This document shows positions 51,639 to 61,485 of a DNA stretch of 64,000 bases, in pieces (the first letter of the stretch is position 1; every line of letters begins with the position of its first letter). Source of the stretch: Leptospiraceae bacterium (GTDB lineage: Bacteria > Spirochaetota > Leptospiria > Leptospirales > Leptonemataceae). The position numbers were made by a program, and so were the translations under genes. The notes beneath the pieces are model-generated. The model searched no databases, was not told the DNA's origin, and was given only the letters and a program-made list of their open reading frames with translations. The DNA is taken from NCBI GenBank assembly GCA_026418015.1, contig JAOACE010000020.1, forward strand, positions 62,001 through 126,000, given 5' to 3'.

Positions 51639-52880
51639 ATGGAACAAAACTTAACAACGCAATATTCGAAAAAAACACTCGAAGATTTTAATATTATTAA
51701 ACGTGGAACAGAAGAAATTATTCCCGAAAAAGATTTATTAGACAAACTAGAAAATAGTTATAAAAAAAATCAACCATTAAAAATAAAAGCAGGATTTGAT
51801 CCAACAGCACCAGATCTGCACTTAGGTCATTATGTATTGTTAAGAAAATTAAAGCACTTCCAAGATTTGGGGCACGAAATCTATTTTCTAATTGGCGATT
51901 TTACTGGAATGATTGGAGATCCAACAGGTCGTTCCAAAACAAGAAAACGTCTTACAGAAGAAGAAGTAAAAGAAAACGCGAAAACTTACGAAAAACAAGT
52001 ATTCAAAATCCTCGATCCCAACAAGACTAAAATTGTGTTTAATTCCCAATGGTTAAAAAACATGTCTTTCGAAGAGGTCTTAAACCTAACAGCAAAATAC
52101 ACCGTAGCAAGAATGTTAGTAAGAGATGATTTTAAAAAACGATACGAATCTGGAGAAAGTATAAGTATCATTGAATTTATGTATCCTCTAATTCAGGGCT
52201 ATGATTCGGTAGCACTGAAAAGTGATATAGAAATCGGTGGAACAGATCAAAAATTCAATTTACTAGTTGGAAGGGATCTTCAAACCCAATATAATCAAGA
52301 ACCACAAGTGATTATTACTCTACCACTACTCGTTGGATTAGATGGTATAAGAAAAATGTCTAAATCCTACAACAATTATATTGGAATCAACGAAGAGCCT
52401 TATAGTATTTTTGCAAAGATCATGTCTATTTCTGACGAATTAATGTGGAACTATTTCGAAATTCTTACAGATATTCCTTACGATAAAATCCAAGAACTAA
52501 AAAACGATCATCCCTTAGAAGTTAAAAAATTCCTCGCTGTGGAAATCATCAATCAACTATATCCTCCTGGCACAGGCGAAAAAGCAAAAGAACAATGGGA
52601 AAAAGAAAAAAGTGCAGCTAAAACATCCATTTTGGTATTACCGCCTAATACTCCTGTCTATCAAGTCCCAGAAAATACAAAAGAAATTCCCTTAGCAAAA
52701 GTATTATTAGATGCCAATGTAGAATCAAGCATGTCTAGTATAAAAAAATTGTTCGAATCTGGTGCAATTAAGCTTGGCGATAATTTAGAAACCATAACAA
52801 AAAGAGACTATGTATTAACTTTCCCAGGAGAATACAAACTTAAAATCGGCAAAAAGAAATATTTGATTGTTAAAGGCTAA
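51639..52880 (+). CDS. tyrS: Tyrosyl-tRNA synthetase
   Basis: 413 residues from ATG 51639 (a TTG at 51630 adds three). Class I fold: [22 protein letters not shown] contains HLGH (the HIGH motif), followed by [23 protein letters not shown]. The tyrosine-binding region is [31 protein letters not shown], and the KMSKS motif is in [15 protein letters not shown]-terminal S4 RNA-binding domain follows ([28 protein letters not shown]). This is the TyrS form with IGGTDQ seen in many bacteria. Located 15 bases after ubiX. Confidence 0.95.
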   Translation: MEQNLTTQYSKKTLEDFNIIKRGTEEIIPEKDLLDKLENSYKKNQPLKIKAGFDPTAPDLHLGHYVLLRKLKHFQDLGHEIYFLIGDFTGMIGDPTGRSKTRKRLTEEEVKENAKTYEKQVFKILDPNKTKIVFNSQWLKNMSFEEVLNLTAKYTVARMLVRDDFKKRYESGESISIIEFMYPLIQGYDSVALKSDIEIGGTDQKFNLLVGRDLQTQYNQEPQVIITLPLLVGLDGIRKMSKSYNNYIGINEEPYSIFAKIMSISDELMWNYFEILTDIPYDKIQELKNDHPLEVKKFLAVEIINQLYPPGTGEKAKEQWEKEKSAAKTSILVLPPNTPVYQVPENTKEIPLAKVLLDANVESSMSSIKKLFESGAIKLGDNLETITKRDYVLTFPGEYKLKIGKKKYLIVKG

Positions 52881-52891
52881 TACTAAAAAGA

Positions 52892-54589
52892 ATGAGTAAA
52901 AGAATTATTAAAAAAAAACCTACATCTATTAGAATTTTTTTTAAGAAGTTAAGGTTTATCATAGTTGGATTATTTTTTTTTATCTTATCTAACATTATTT
53001 TTTTTGTTATTACTTATATTAGATTAGAAACTTTAAATCATAATAAATTAGAATATATTTTGCAAATTCTTAAACAAGAAAACATCGATTTAGAAAATAA
53101 AAAAAATCAATTAATTTACATTCATGACTTTTATAATAAACTATTTAATAACCTCAATGAATTTACTATTCGAGTAAACGAAGAGATAATTTTAAAATAT
53201 CAAAATAAAAATCCCTATAAAGGTTTTTCGACAAGAATCAAAAATCACTATGATTATAATCAAAATAAAATTGTGTTAGAAAACGAATATATAATAAAAT
53301 ATAGAGATATTTATATATTTGAATTAATAAATTTTTTTATAATATTATTAATATATTTTTTTTACTTTAAGAATATAAAACAAATCATAAAAGTAGAAGA
53401 GAAACGACAAGCAGATTTTTATTTACTAAAACAGTTATTCGAGCCATTCCAGAATCTGGAATTATCCTCAAAAAATATCTTTATAGAATATTACTTGGAA
53501 CAATATGTTAAATTTAATCACAAAAATCATTCTTTCGATTTAGGCGGAGATTATATCTATTTTTGTAGCATTTATTTGAGAAAAAGAAAATATATTTTTT
53601 TTATCAATGCAGATTCCATGGGAAAGTCTTTACAAGGATTTGTTGGCACGCTAATACTATCAACGGTTCTATCTGCCATTATAAAAAGAACCAAAAAACG
53701 TATTATAGAAAAAGAACGCTACCCCGAAACATGGTTAAAATACACTGCATTAGAAATTCACGAAGTTTTTCAGACCTTTCTTGGTTTTATGATGATTTCT
53801 GCTATTATAGGTTTAATCGATGAAGAAAATGGATTGTTGTATATGATGAACTTTGATCATCCTCTACCAATTTATATTAACTCCAATAGCTATCATTTTC
53901 TTAATTCCAAGGTTCACAGAAAATTAGGTTTCCCATCGTCAAACATTTCTATGGAGATATTTCGATATCCTTTATCCCAAAACGATATTATTATTATTGG
54001 TTCTGACGGAAAAGATGAAGTTTTAATCGAAGAAAGAAACACCATAAACGAAGATGAGTATTTAAGCCTTAATCTACTTAAAGAAGCAGAAGGTAATTTA
54101 AGCATATTTGTTCAAAAATTAAAAAATAATTATACTCTTACGGATGATCTTTCTTTATTAAAATTAGTTTATAAATCTAAACCAAATCTTGCTTTTATAA
54201 ATGTAGAACAAGAAATCACACATTACAACATAAATCAATTTATAGTGGATCTTAATAAATCCTTATTCCAACTTTTAAAAAATAAAGAATACCAAAAAAT
54301 TATCGAGTTATTTAAAGAAATGATTCAAGTTTATCCTGTAAATGATGAGCTCTTGTACTGGTATAGTTATTCTTGTAGAAAGCGAAAGCTTTATCTAGAA
54401 GCCATCGAAATAGGAGAAAGATTGTTGAATTTTAACAAAAATCATATAAAGAATTATTTACAGTTGATATATTGCTATAAAAAAATCAATCATCAATTTC
54501 GCATCGATATCTTAATAGAAGATTTAAATGAAATTATCAATAAACCAATTAAAGTTTACAAAATAAAAAAATTACTTAAAATACAATAA
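52892..54589 (+). CDS. Membrane-bound SpoIIE-type PP2C phosphatase
   Basis: 565 residues. Two membrane helices (about residues 22-45, FIIVGLFFFILSNIIFFVITYI; and 140-160, FELINFFIILLIYFFYF) flank a sensor-like extracytoplasmic region. The phosphatase domain begins at the metal motif FDLGGDYIYFCSIYLRKR (about 218), then FFINADSMGKSLQGFVGTLILSTVLSAI (about 235-262), LGFMMISAIIGLIDEENGLLYMMNFDHPLP, and DIIIIGSDGKDEV (SDG/E, about 370). The metal acids are intact. The ADSMGKSxQG variant, as far as I recall, is frequent in Leptospira. The C-terminal 140 residues are helical, TPR-like (YQKIIELFKEMIQVYPVNDELLYWYSYSCRKRKLYLEAIEIGERLLNF). A likely upstream switch for a STAS antagonist such as the one at 43.5 kb. 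Confidence 0.85.
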   Translation: MSKRIIKKKPTSIRIFFKKLRFIIVGLFFFILSNIIFFVITYIRLETLNHNKLEYILQILKQENIDLENKKNQLIYIHDFYNKLFNNLNEFTIRVNEEIILKYQNKNPYKGFSTRIKNHYDYNQNKIVLENEYIIKYRDIYIFELINFFIILLIYFFYFKNIKQIIKVEEKRQADFYLLKQLFEPFQNLELSSKNIFIEYYLEQYVKFNHKNHSFDLGGDYIYFCSIYLRKRKYIFFINADSMGKSLQGFVGTLILSTVLSAIIKRTKKRIIEKERYPETWLKYTALEIHEVFQTFLGFMMISAIIGLIDEENGLLYMMNFDHPLPIYINSNSYHFLNSKVHRKLGFPSSNISMEIFRYPLSQNDIIIIGSDGKDEVLIEERNTINEDEYLSLNLLKEAEGNLSIFVQKLKNNYTLTDDLSLLKLVYKSKPNLAFINVEQEITHYNINQFIVDLNKSLFQLLKNKEYQKIIELFKEMIQVYPVNDELLYWYSYSCRKRKLYLEAIEIGERLLNFNKNHIKNYLQLIYCYKKINHQFRIDILIEDLNEIINKPIKVYKIKKLLKIQ

Positions 54590-56398
54590 CTATTTCAATA
54601 AAAGATATGATGCATAAATTATGTGTAATAATACATGAGTTATTATAACTGTGTATATACTTTCGGAACGCTCTCTTAGAAAACATAAAAATAATGCATA
54701 CAAGAAACTTAGAGGTAACTTTAAAACAGCATAACCTAAATCTAAAATATTATGATAGGTTGCAAAAAATGGATATTGATAAAAGGGCAACAAAAATGTT
54801 GATATCGAATAAATCAATGAAGTATATAAAGTTGGTTTAGATAAAAATATATTTCCTTCGTATCGCTGTACGGGGAAATAAAACAACATTACTCCATGTA
54901 TATAAGAAAAATATAATAAAGATGTAAAAAGTGGTCCAATGATAAAAGTTAAAATAAAATTATAAATATTTATATCTATAAAAAATTGATATGGTATCCA
55001 TAAACCACCAAATATTCCAAAAGGTATAGATAGAATAATCCATCTTATCCATTTATACCCAATTGGATATCTAAAGCCAAAGACATGAATGCTATTTATA
55101 ATATATTTATAAAAATAATAAACTAAAACTAGTAAATAAAAATAATAAAAAACTGATATTTTTATTCCCATAGGATAAACGATTAAATGATGAAAATAAT
55201 CACTCAATAAAGATACAAAGATTAACGACCAACTTAAAGTATGTGGAATAATAGAAACAAATAAAGATTTTAAAAAAAGCTTAAAAACTTCTATGGGATG
55301 TGGTTCGTAAAATGCATTTTTGCATATTTCTACAATCTGACTAGGAGACAAAGCTGTCCCTGTAAGGCGCGGAGAACCACCTATTTGACTTGAACCACCC
55401 CACCGATTTTCTCTTACTTTACCATCAACATTTTTATCAAAAATGTTTAAACGTTCATAAACTTTTTCCAAATTTAATGGACTAAAGAGATCGCCTTTTC
55501 TTATAGTATAGGTGTTTTTGTCTTTTCTTAATATTACAAAAGTTGGTTTTTTATTATATAGTTTGTTTAAATATTCTTCTAGTTCATAGATTCCAAGTTC
55601 TCCTTCGAATATCACCACAGAATCTTCGTCTGTAATCTCTGCACGTGCAATTTCCACGATGTTTTTTAAGTTGCGTAAATCTTCTAATTCGAAAGCTAAG
55701 CTATCGATTTTATTTAACATTTTATGAGTATATTCTACATAATCAATGGTATTCCACATCCCTTCCCTTTTGATTTTTTCTTCTTCGCGAAGTTTATCTA
55801 TTTTGTTTTTAATCTCTTTTTGATAATTTGGAGGAAATCCTAAAATATCAATCAATTCCAAACCAAGCGCATCAATTACACCTTCCATTCGTATTAGTGG
55901 TATGATTTTTTTGTATTGTTTCGATTCTCCTGAACTTAAATACATATGATTTAATAAAATCCATATTGCAAAAACTGTATCTAAATCGGGCTCATTTGCA
56001 TAGATTACCCAATTTTTTTCTTTTAGGTTTAATCCTTTACGCACGAGAATTATCGCTTGTTCACTAGTAGAAAGGGTGAATGTTCTTTCGCAGCCTTCGT
56101 GATGATCTAGGTTATAAATTTGTCTTTCGTTATCTAAAAATGGCTCACCGCGAGCTGCACCATCTAAAAATATACTTCGCTCAGGAAATTTTTTTGCTTC
56201 GGAAAGAGAAACAACAAATCCTTTTTGTATTTTTACAGTGATGTTAGGTGCTTCTACACAGGTTAAAAGATCCCCATCTGCACTTTTCTTAATTCTATAT
56301 CTATCGGGAATGTTAAAAGAACCATTTGCTTCGTTTTTTTTGATATTTAGTTTAAAATTTTTAACATCCTTGCTAAAAATTTGTTTTATAACATCCAT
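54590..56398 (-). CDS. DHH-like N-domain fused to polytopic membrane region (CPBP-like end)
   Basis: 602 residues, two parts. The soluble N-part (about 1-380) has IFLDGAARGEPFLDNERQIYNLDHHEGC, where the DHH triad (98-100) follows an Asp-rich loop, then VIYANEPDLDTVFAIWILLNHMYL with DLD (138-140). DHH-type phosphoesterases bind two Mn ions through such motifs, but the order (DHH first, then DxD) differs from the usual one. The C-part (about 380-602) has seven or so membrane helices and ends in FLRERSESIYTVIITHVLLHIIYASYLLL, like the R..S......H....N end of CPBP (CAAX-like) proteases. The early Glu-Glu motif of active CPBPs is not seen. I know no named family with this fusion. It is convergent with the SpoIIE gene, whose stop directly abuts this one. 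Confidence 0.65.
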   Translation of the reverse strand: MDVIKQIFSKDVKNFKLNIKKNEANGSFNIPDRYRIKKSADGDLLTCVEAPNITVKIQKGFVVSLSEAKKFPERSIFLDGAARGEPFLDNERQIYNLDHHEGCERTFTLSTSEQAIILVRKGLNLKEKNWVIYANEPDLDTVFAIWILLNHMYLSSGESKQYKKIIPLIRMEGVIDALGLELIDILGFPPNYQKEIKNKIDKLREEEKIKREGMWNTIDYVEYTHKMLNKIDSLAFELEDLRNLKNIVEIARAEITDEDSVVIFEGELGIYELEEYLNKLYNKKPTFVILRKDKNTYTIRKGDLFSPLNLEKVYERLNIFDKNVDGKVRENRWGGSSQIGGSPRLTGTALSPSQIVEICKNAFYEPHPIEVFKLFLKSLFVSIIPHTLSWSLIFVSLLSDYFHHLIVYPMGIKISVFYYFYLLVLVYYFYKYIINSIHVFGFRYPIGYKWIRWIILSIPFGIFGGLWIPYQFFIDINIYNFILTFIIGPLFTSLLYFSYIHGVMLFYFPVQRYEGNIFLSKPTLYTSLIYSISTFLLPFYQYPFFATYHNILDLGYAVLKLPLSFLYALFLCFLRERSESIYTVIITHVLLHIIYASYLLLK

Positions 56399-56418
56399 AA
56401 ATTATCTACAAAATTCAA

Positions 56419-56446
56419 GCATTAATTCGTTTTTGATTTTTGTCAA
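56419..56446 (-). promoter_or_regulatory. Possible promoter of the DHH-like/membrane gene
   Basis: Minus strand: TTGACA (56446-56441, perfect -35), a 16-base spacer, TAATGC (56424-56419, weak -10). It lies about 20 bases before the ATG of the gene at 56398, so the leader would be very short. Confidence 0.35.
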
Positions 56447-56498
56447 TCTTATATTTAGATGAGTAGAATTACAGGATAAAAATTAATCAGAAATTTAA

Positions 56499-56519
56499 AA
56501 TGATTAATTATTATTCATT
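56499..56519. promoter_or_regulatory. Near-perfect 21-bp dyad upstream of the nitrate operon
   Basis: AATGATTAAT (56499-56508), centre T, ATTATTCATT (56510-56519): nine of ten pairs match. It lies in the 234-base divergent spacer, 126 bases before the narK ATG. Probable operator for the nitrate genes or the divergent gene; no known FNR, NtcA or CRP consensus fits. Confidence 0.4.
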
Positions 56520-56644
56520 TTGATTAAATATTATCATAATCTCGCAAATTAAACCTATCAATATGTCTATAAATTATACATTTATTTTCTAAAATTTCCC
56601 ATAAAATAGGCATAAAAATTGCTGTTTGTTTCGTGGAGGTGTTT

Positions 56645-57976
56645 ATGATTCACTTAAAAAAAGCTGATAAAATTGAACTTTTTAAATTTAACCCACCACA
56701 CATGAGAATTTTTCACTTAACATGGTTTGCGTTTTTTATTTGTTTCTTTAGCTGGTTTGCTATTGCTCCTTTAATGCCCTATGTTAGAAAGGAATTGGAA
56801 TTAACAAAAGAACAAATTGGAAACATTATAATTGCATCTGTTTTTGTAACAATTTTCGCTCGATTGTTCATTGGCTGGCTTGTGGATAAAATAGGACCAA
56901 GAATTACTTACACCATATTATTAATTTTGGGTTCAATTCCTGTAATGTTAATAGGGTTTTCTAATTCTTATGAATCCTTTTTAATATTTCGTTTACTTAT
57001 CGGTATAATTGGAGCAGCTTTTGTTATAACACAATATCATACATCCATAACATTTAATTCAAATGTTGTTGGAACTGCAAACGCAACAACTGCAGGATGG
57101 GGAAACTTAGGAGGTGGTGTAACACAATTTACTATGCCATTAATCATGGGGTTATTCTTGCTTTTAGGTTATAGTGAAAGTACTTCTTGGAGATATGCGA
57201 TGGTAGTTCCAGGTATTTTAATGTTAATTACAGGATTTCTATACTTTTTTCTTACAAAAGATACTCTAAATGGTAATTTTTACGAATTAAGAAAAACAGA
57301 TCCCCATTTTTTAGAGAATTCTAATAATACTTTAAAGAATTTTTTTGAGAGTGTTAAAGATTATAGAGTATGGGTCTTATTTATATTATATGCGGCTTGT
57401 TTTGGTATAGAATTAACAATCAATAATACAGCAGCTCTTTATTACGTTGATTATTTTAATTTAAGTCCAACTACTGCTGGTTTCGTTGCTAGCTTGTTTG
57501 GTTTAATGAATATAATTGCTAGAACTCTTGGAGGTGTATATGGTGATAAAATGGGAATTCAATATGGTCTTAAAGGTCGTGTATACTTTTTAGGTATTAT
57601 TACTCTATTAGAAGGTATTTCGTTAGTTATATTCTCTCAAATGAACCAATTATATCTATCTATGATTTTATTAGTTATATTCAGTTTATTTGTCCAAATG
57701 GCAGAAGGTGCAACTTTTTCTGTTGTTCCATTCATAAATAGAAAATCCATAGGTTCCGTTGCTGGAATTGTAGGAGCTGGTGGTAATATGGGAGCAGTTC
57801 TCTTTGGTTTTTTATTTAGAACCAATATAAGTTACCCAATGGCTTTTCTTCTATTAGGAATCATTGTTAGTTTATCTTCTTTAACTGCATTTTTGATCAA
57901 ATTCGGCGAAGCTGATGAAAGAATTCACGCAGAAGAAATTGAAAAAGTATTATTAGTATCAGGTTCAGAAGCATGA
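56645..57976 (+). CDS. narK: Nitrate/nitrite transporter, MFS NarK family
   Basis: About 443 residues from ATG 56645, preceded by GGAGGT; a GTG at 56633 would put the ribosome site inside the gene. Twelve membrane helices. NarK-type features: LTWFAFFICFFSWFAIAPLMPYVRKEL in helix 1, GWLVDKIGPRITYTILLILGSIP (MFS loop 2-3 signature), and the nitrate signature AGWGNLGGGVTQFTMPLIMG in helix 5. The second, RKSIGSVAGIVGAGGNMGAVLFGF in helix 11, has GxGGNxG. The length matches single-unit NarK/NrtP importers. Its stop overlaps the reductase start (ATGA), so uptake and reduction are co-translated. This supports assimilatory use of external nitrate. Confidence 0.93.
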   Translation: MIHLKKADKIELFKFNPPHMRIFHLTWFAFFICFFSWFAIAPLMPYVRKELELTKEQIGNIIIASVFVTIFARLFIGWLVDKIGPRITYTILLILGSIPVMLIGFSNSYESFLIFRLLIGIIGAAFVITQYHTSITFNSNVVGTANATTAGWGNLGGGVTQFTMPLIMGLFLLLGYSESTSWRYAMVVPGILMLITGFLYFFLTKDTLNGNFYELRKTDPHFLENSNNTLKNFFESVKDYRVWVLFILYAACFGIELTINNTAALYYVDYFNLSPTTAGFVASLFGLMNIIARTLGGVYGDKMGIQYGLKGRVYFLGIITLLEGISLVIFSQMNQLYLSMILLVIFSLFVQMAEGATFSVVPFINRKSIGSVAGIVGAGGNMGAVLFGFLFRTNISYPMAFLLLGIIVSLSSLTAFLIKFGEADERIHAEEIEKVLLVSGSEA

Positions 57977-60900
57977 AAGAACAAAAATATAAAACAATTT
58001 GTCCCTATTGTGGAGTTACATGTGGAGTTATAATTAAAAAAAATTATAACTCCATTTCTGTCGAAGGTGATCCTGATTATCCCGTAAACAAAGGTAAATT
58101 ATGCAGTAAGGGTCGAAACTTACACTACGTTTTTAATGATCGTTCTGATAGGCTCTTATATCCAGAAATGAGATGGTCAAAAAATCTGCCAAGAGAAAGA
58201 GTTTCTTGGGATATAGCTCTATTTCGTATTTCAAGAATATTTAAATCCATTATAAACAAATATGGACCAGATAGTATAGGTTTTTATGTCTCTGGGCAAC
58301 TTTTAACAGAAGATTACTATGTTGTAAATAAAATTGTCAAAGGATTTATTGGAACTGCAAATATCGATACAAATTCTCGTTTATGCATGAGTTCTACTGT
58401 GGTTGCATTCAAAAAAACATTCGGCTCTGATGCTGTCCCAATTTCCTATGATGATATAGAACATTCTGATGTAATTTTTATTGCAGGCGCTAATCCTGCC
58501 TATAACCATCCTATTTTGTTTCAAAGAATTATCGACCATAAAGAGAAAAACCCAAATGTAAAAATTATCGTAGTCGATCCAAGAAAAACAGATACAGCTC
58601 AGTTTGCAGATTTACATTTACAGATTAAACCAGGAACAGATGTCTCTCTTTATTTAGCAATAGGCAAAGGATTAGTAGAAAATCATTATACTGATGATGA
58701 TTTTATAAAAAATCATACCCATAATTTTGAATTATATCTCGACTCGATTAAAGATATAGATTATGACGAAGTAAGTCGCATTTGCGAAATTCCAAAAGAA
58801 GAAATCTTTAAAACTATTCATTATATTGGCAATGCAAATGGATTTCTGACTTTCTGGGCAATGGGTTTAAACCAAAGCTGTAATGGCGTAGATAAGAATT
58901 TAGCTCTAATTTATCTAAATTTACTTACTGGAAAAATTGGTAAACCAGGTTCTGGAACATTTAGTCTAACAGGTCAGCCTAATGCAATGGGAGGGCGAGA
59001 AGTTGGTGGATTAAGTACCTCTCTTGTAGCTCATAGAGAAATTACTAATCCACAACATAGAAAGGAAATCGAATCATTCTGGAAAACCAATAAATTACCT
59101 GAAAAAAATGGTTTAACTGCAATGGAAATGTTTGAAGGTCTACTAAGTGATAAAATCAAAATCATTTGGATTGTTTGTACTAATCCATTAGTTAGTTTAC
59201 CAGATCAAAATTTAGTTCACGAAGCTCTTAACAAAGCCAAGTTCGTAATTGTTCAAGATATATCTAAGTTATCGGAAACCATAGACTATGCAGATGTTAT
59301 CTTACCAGCTGCTGGTTGGTTAGAAAAAGAAGGCACAATGACAAATTCCGAAAGAAGAATAGCATATCTACCAAAAATTTTTGAACCACCAGGCGAAGCT
59401 TTACCAGATTATGAAATATTTATTAGATTTGCCAAAATGATGGACTTCCCCGGTTTTAATTATAAAAATCCAGAAGAAATTTTTAATGAGTATCGACAAC
59501 TTACAAAAAACATGGATATTGATATTACTGGTCTGAGCTATCGAAGACTAAAAGAAAAAAGCTATCAATGGCCTGTATTATTCGAAACACATAATGGAAC
59601 TAAACGTTTATTTACAGATTTCAAATTCTATACATCTCATCAAAAAGCTCAATTTGAATATATCAAGGAAATTAACAGAGAACACAAAGATTATATTTTA
59701 ATCAATGGTAGGATAAGAGATCAATGGCATACAATGACCAAAACTGGTAAAGTAAATAAATTACTTGAACATCAAAATAAACCACAATTAGAAATTAATC
59801 CAATAGATGCAAAAAGAGATGGTTTAAATGAAGACGATATAGTAGATATTGAATCATCTTATGGGAAAGCTCGATATTCTATTAAGATTTCTGACAATAT
59901 AAAACAAGGGACGCTTTTTTTACCCATGCATTGGGGTGCAAAATTCTTTTGTCAAGATGTAAAAGTAAACAATTTAACATCTAATATACTTGATCCCAAT
60001 TCAAAACAACCAGATTTTAAATATACAAACGTTAGAATAAAAAAATATAAAAACGACCTTAAAAATATTGTTATTTTAGGTGCAGGTGTATCTGCGAGAA
60101 AATTCATCGAAACTTATAGAAAACGTAATACCACCACAAGAATAATTGTCTTATCCAAAGAAGAAATTCCATTTTATAATAGAGTTTTATTACCAGACTA
60201 TATATCTGGAGAGAAAGATTTGAATTCATTAATTACACTATCAAACGAAGATATACATCATCTTAATTTCGAAATTATAAAAAATAAAGAAGTAATCAAT
60301 ATTTTCCCAGATAAAAAATATCTATTATTAAGTGATTACAATAAAATATATTTTGACGCTTGCATATTTGCTACTGGTAGTATGCCCAAAAAACATCAAG
60401 AAGAAAAAAATTATGCAAATCTTTTATATCTAAGGAATATCGAGGATGCAGAAAAAATTTTATATTATTGCAAGAAAAAATGTATCATTGTTGGAGGTGG
60501 ACTCTTAGGAATTGAATTAGCAAATGCATTAAAAAAACTTAATGTAGATGTTACATTACTTCATAGAGGTTCATTATTGATGAACAAACAATTGGACAAA
60601 GCATCATCTCAGATTCTTTATAATAAGATTTTAGAAGTCGGTATAGATGTAATATTGAATCAAACTATAACAAATTATCGCGTAAAAGGAAATAAAATTT
60701 ATGCTGTAGAAATTTCAAGCGGAAAAATATTAGATTGCGATGCTGTAATTTTCACTACGGGAACAGAACCAGACCTAAACTTAGCTAAAAGTTCTTTTAT
60801 TAAATGTAACGAAGGAATTATTGTAAATTCATTTTTACAAACTAATATTCAGAATATATATGCTATTGGAGAAATTGCAGAGTTTAATGGTATTAGATAT

Positions 60901-61485
60901 GGAACAACACTAGCCGCAGAAGAACAAGCATATTATTTAGCTGAACATTTAAATGGTAGCCCTTATGCTATTTATAAAGGTTCAATACATTTGAATATTT
61001 TAAAAACTGATTTTCTTCCAATTGTAAGCATTTCTACATTTAAATACAAAAAAAATATATTAGAAGCAGAAAAGAATCTCCAAGAAGAAATTCTGTACAT
61101 AGACAATAAAGAAAATATATATAAAAAATTTATAATAGAAAATGATAAATTAATAAGTGCAATTTTAGTGGGAGATATTTCTAACCTGTCCTATATAAAA
61201 GATTATATTATAACTCAGGTTGAGCTCGAAGGGAAGAGAAAAACTTTGGTTTTTAACAATAACAATCATGAACCATGTAAAGGTAGATTGGTTTGTTCTT
61301 GTTTTAGGGTTGGAGAAATAAATATAATGGAATATCTAAAAAATGTAAAAACACATAATGTTGATGATATTTATAATTCCCTAACCAAAGATTTAAAAGC
61401 TGGTACTGGTTGTGGAAGTTGTAAAATAGAAATAAGAAAAATGATAGAAAATCATCATCAATTAAAGGAGTTAAAAGCTGTATGA
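57973..61485 (+). CDS. nasA: Assimilatory nitrate reductase fused to NirB-like FAD/NAD and BFD-type 2Fe-2S domains
   Basis: 1170 residues. Residues 1-690 are a NasA molybdopterin reductase: a 4Fe-4S motif at C10, C13, C17 and C44 (CPYCGVTCG, KLCSKG), the Mo-ligand Cys in NSRLCMSS (about 140), GANPAYNHP, and a guanine-dinucleotide-binding C-domain (LEINPIDAKRDGLNEDDIVDIESSYGKA). Residues about 695-1040 are a NirB/rubredoxin-reductase-type flavoprotein: IVILGAGVSARKFIETYR, PFYNRVLLPDYISGEKDL, CIIVGGGLLGIELANALKKL, and the FAD Asp motif in IQNIYAIGEIAEF. The end is a BFD-like 2Fe-2S domain with C1108, C1110, C1147 and C1150. So electron input and nitrate reduction sit in one chain. Starts inside the narK stop and overlaps the next start (ATGA). 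Confidence 0.92.
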   Translation: MKEQKYKTICPYCGVTCGVIIKKNYNSISVEGDPDYPVNKGKLCSKGRNLHYVFNDRSDRLLYPEMRWSKNLPRERVSWDIALFRISRIFKSIINKYGPDSIGFYVSGQLLTEDYYVVNKIVKGFIGTANIDTNSRLCMSSTVVAFKKTFGSDAVPISYDDIEHSDVIFIAGANPAYNHPILFQRIIDHKEKNPNVKIIVVDPRKTDTAQFADLHLQIKPGTDVSLYLAIGKGLVENHYTDDDFIKNHTHNFELYLDSIKDIDYDEVSRICEIPKEEIFKTIHYIGNANGFLTFWAMGLNQSCNGVDKNLALIYLNLLTGKIGKPGSGTFSLTGQPNAMGGREVGGLSTSLVAHREITNPQHRKEIESFWKTNKLPEKNGLTAMEMFEGLLSDKIKIIWIVCTNPLVSLPDQNLVHEALNKAKFVIVQDISKLSETIDYADVILPAAGWLEKEGTMTNSERRIAYLPKIFEPPGEALPDYEIFIRFAKMMDFPGFNYKNPEEIFNEYRQLTKNMDIDITGLSYRRLKEKSYQWPVLFETHNGTKRLFTDFKFYTSHQKAQFEYIKEINREHKDYILINGRIRDQWHTMTKTGKVNKLLEHQNKPQLEINPIDAKRDGLNEDDIVDIESSYGKARYSIKISDNIKQGTLFLPMHWGAKFFCQDVKVNNLTSNILDPNSKQPDFKYTNVRIKKYKNDLKNIVILGAGVSARKFIETYRKRNTTTRIIVLSKEEIPFYNRVLLPDYISGEKDLNSLITLSNEDIHHLNFEIIKNKEVINIFPDKKYLLLSDYNKIYFDACIFATGSMPKKHQEEKNYANLLYLRNIEDAEKILYYCKKKCIIVGGGLLGIELANALKKLNVDVTLLHRGSLLMNKQLDKASSQILYNKILEVGIDVILNQTITNYRVKGNKIYAVEISSGKILDCDAVIFTTGTEPDLNLAKSSFIKCNEGIIVNSFLQTNIQNIYAIGEIAEFNGIRYGTTLAAEEQAYYLAEHLNGSPYAIYKGSIHLNILKTDFLPIVSISTFKYKKNILEAEKNLQEEILYIDNKENIYKKFIIENDKLISAILVGDISNLSYIKDYIITQVELEGKRKTLVFNNNNHEPCKGRLVCSCFRVGEINIMEYLKNVKTHNVDDIYNSLTKDLKAGTGCGSCKIEIRKMIENHHQLKELKAV

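Noticed and set aside
56521-56536. TGAT-N8-ATCA as an FNR box
   Set aside because: FNR sites have TTGAT-N4-ATCAA; the spacing here is 8, so it is not an FNR site by this standard.
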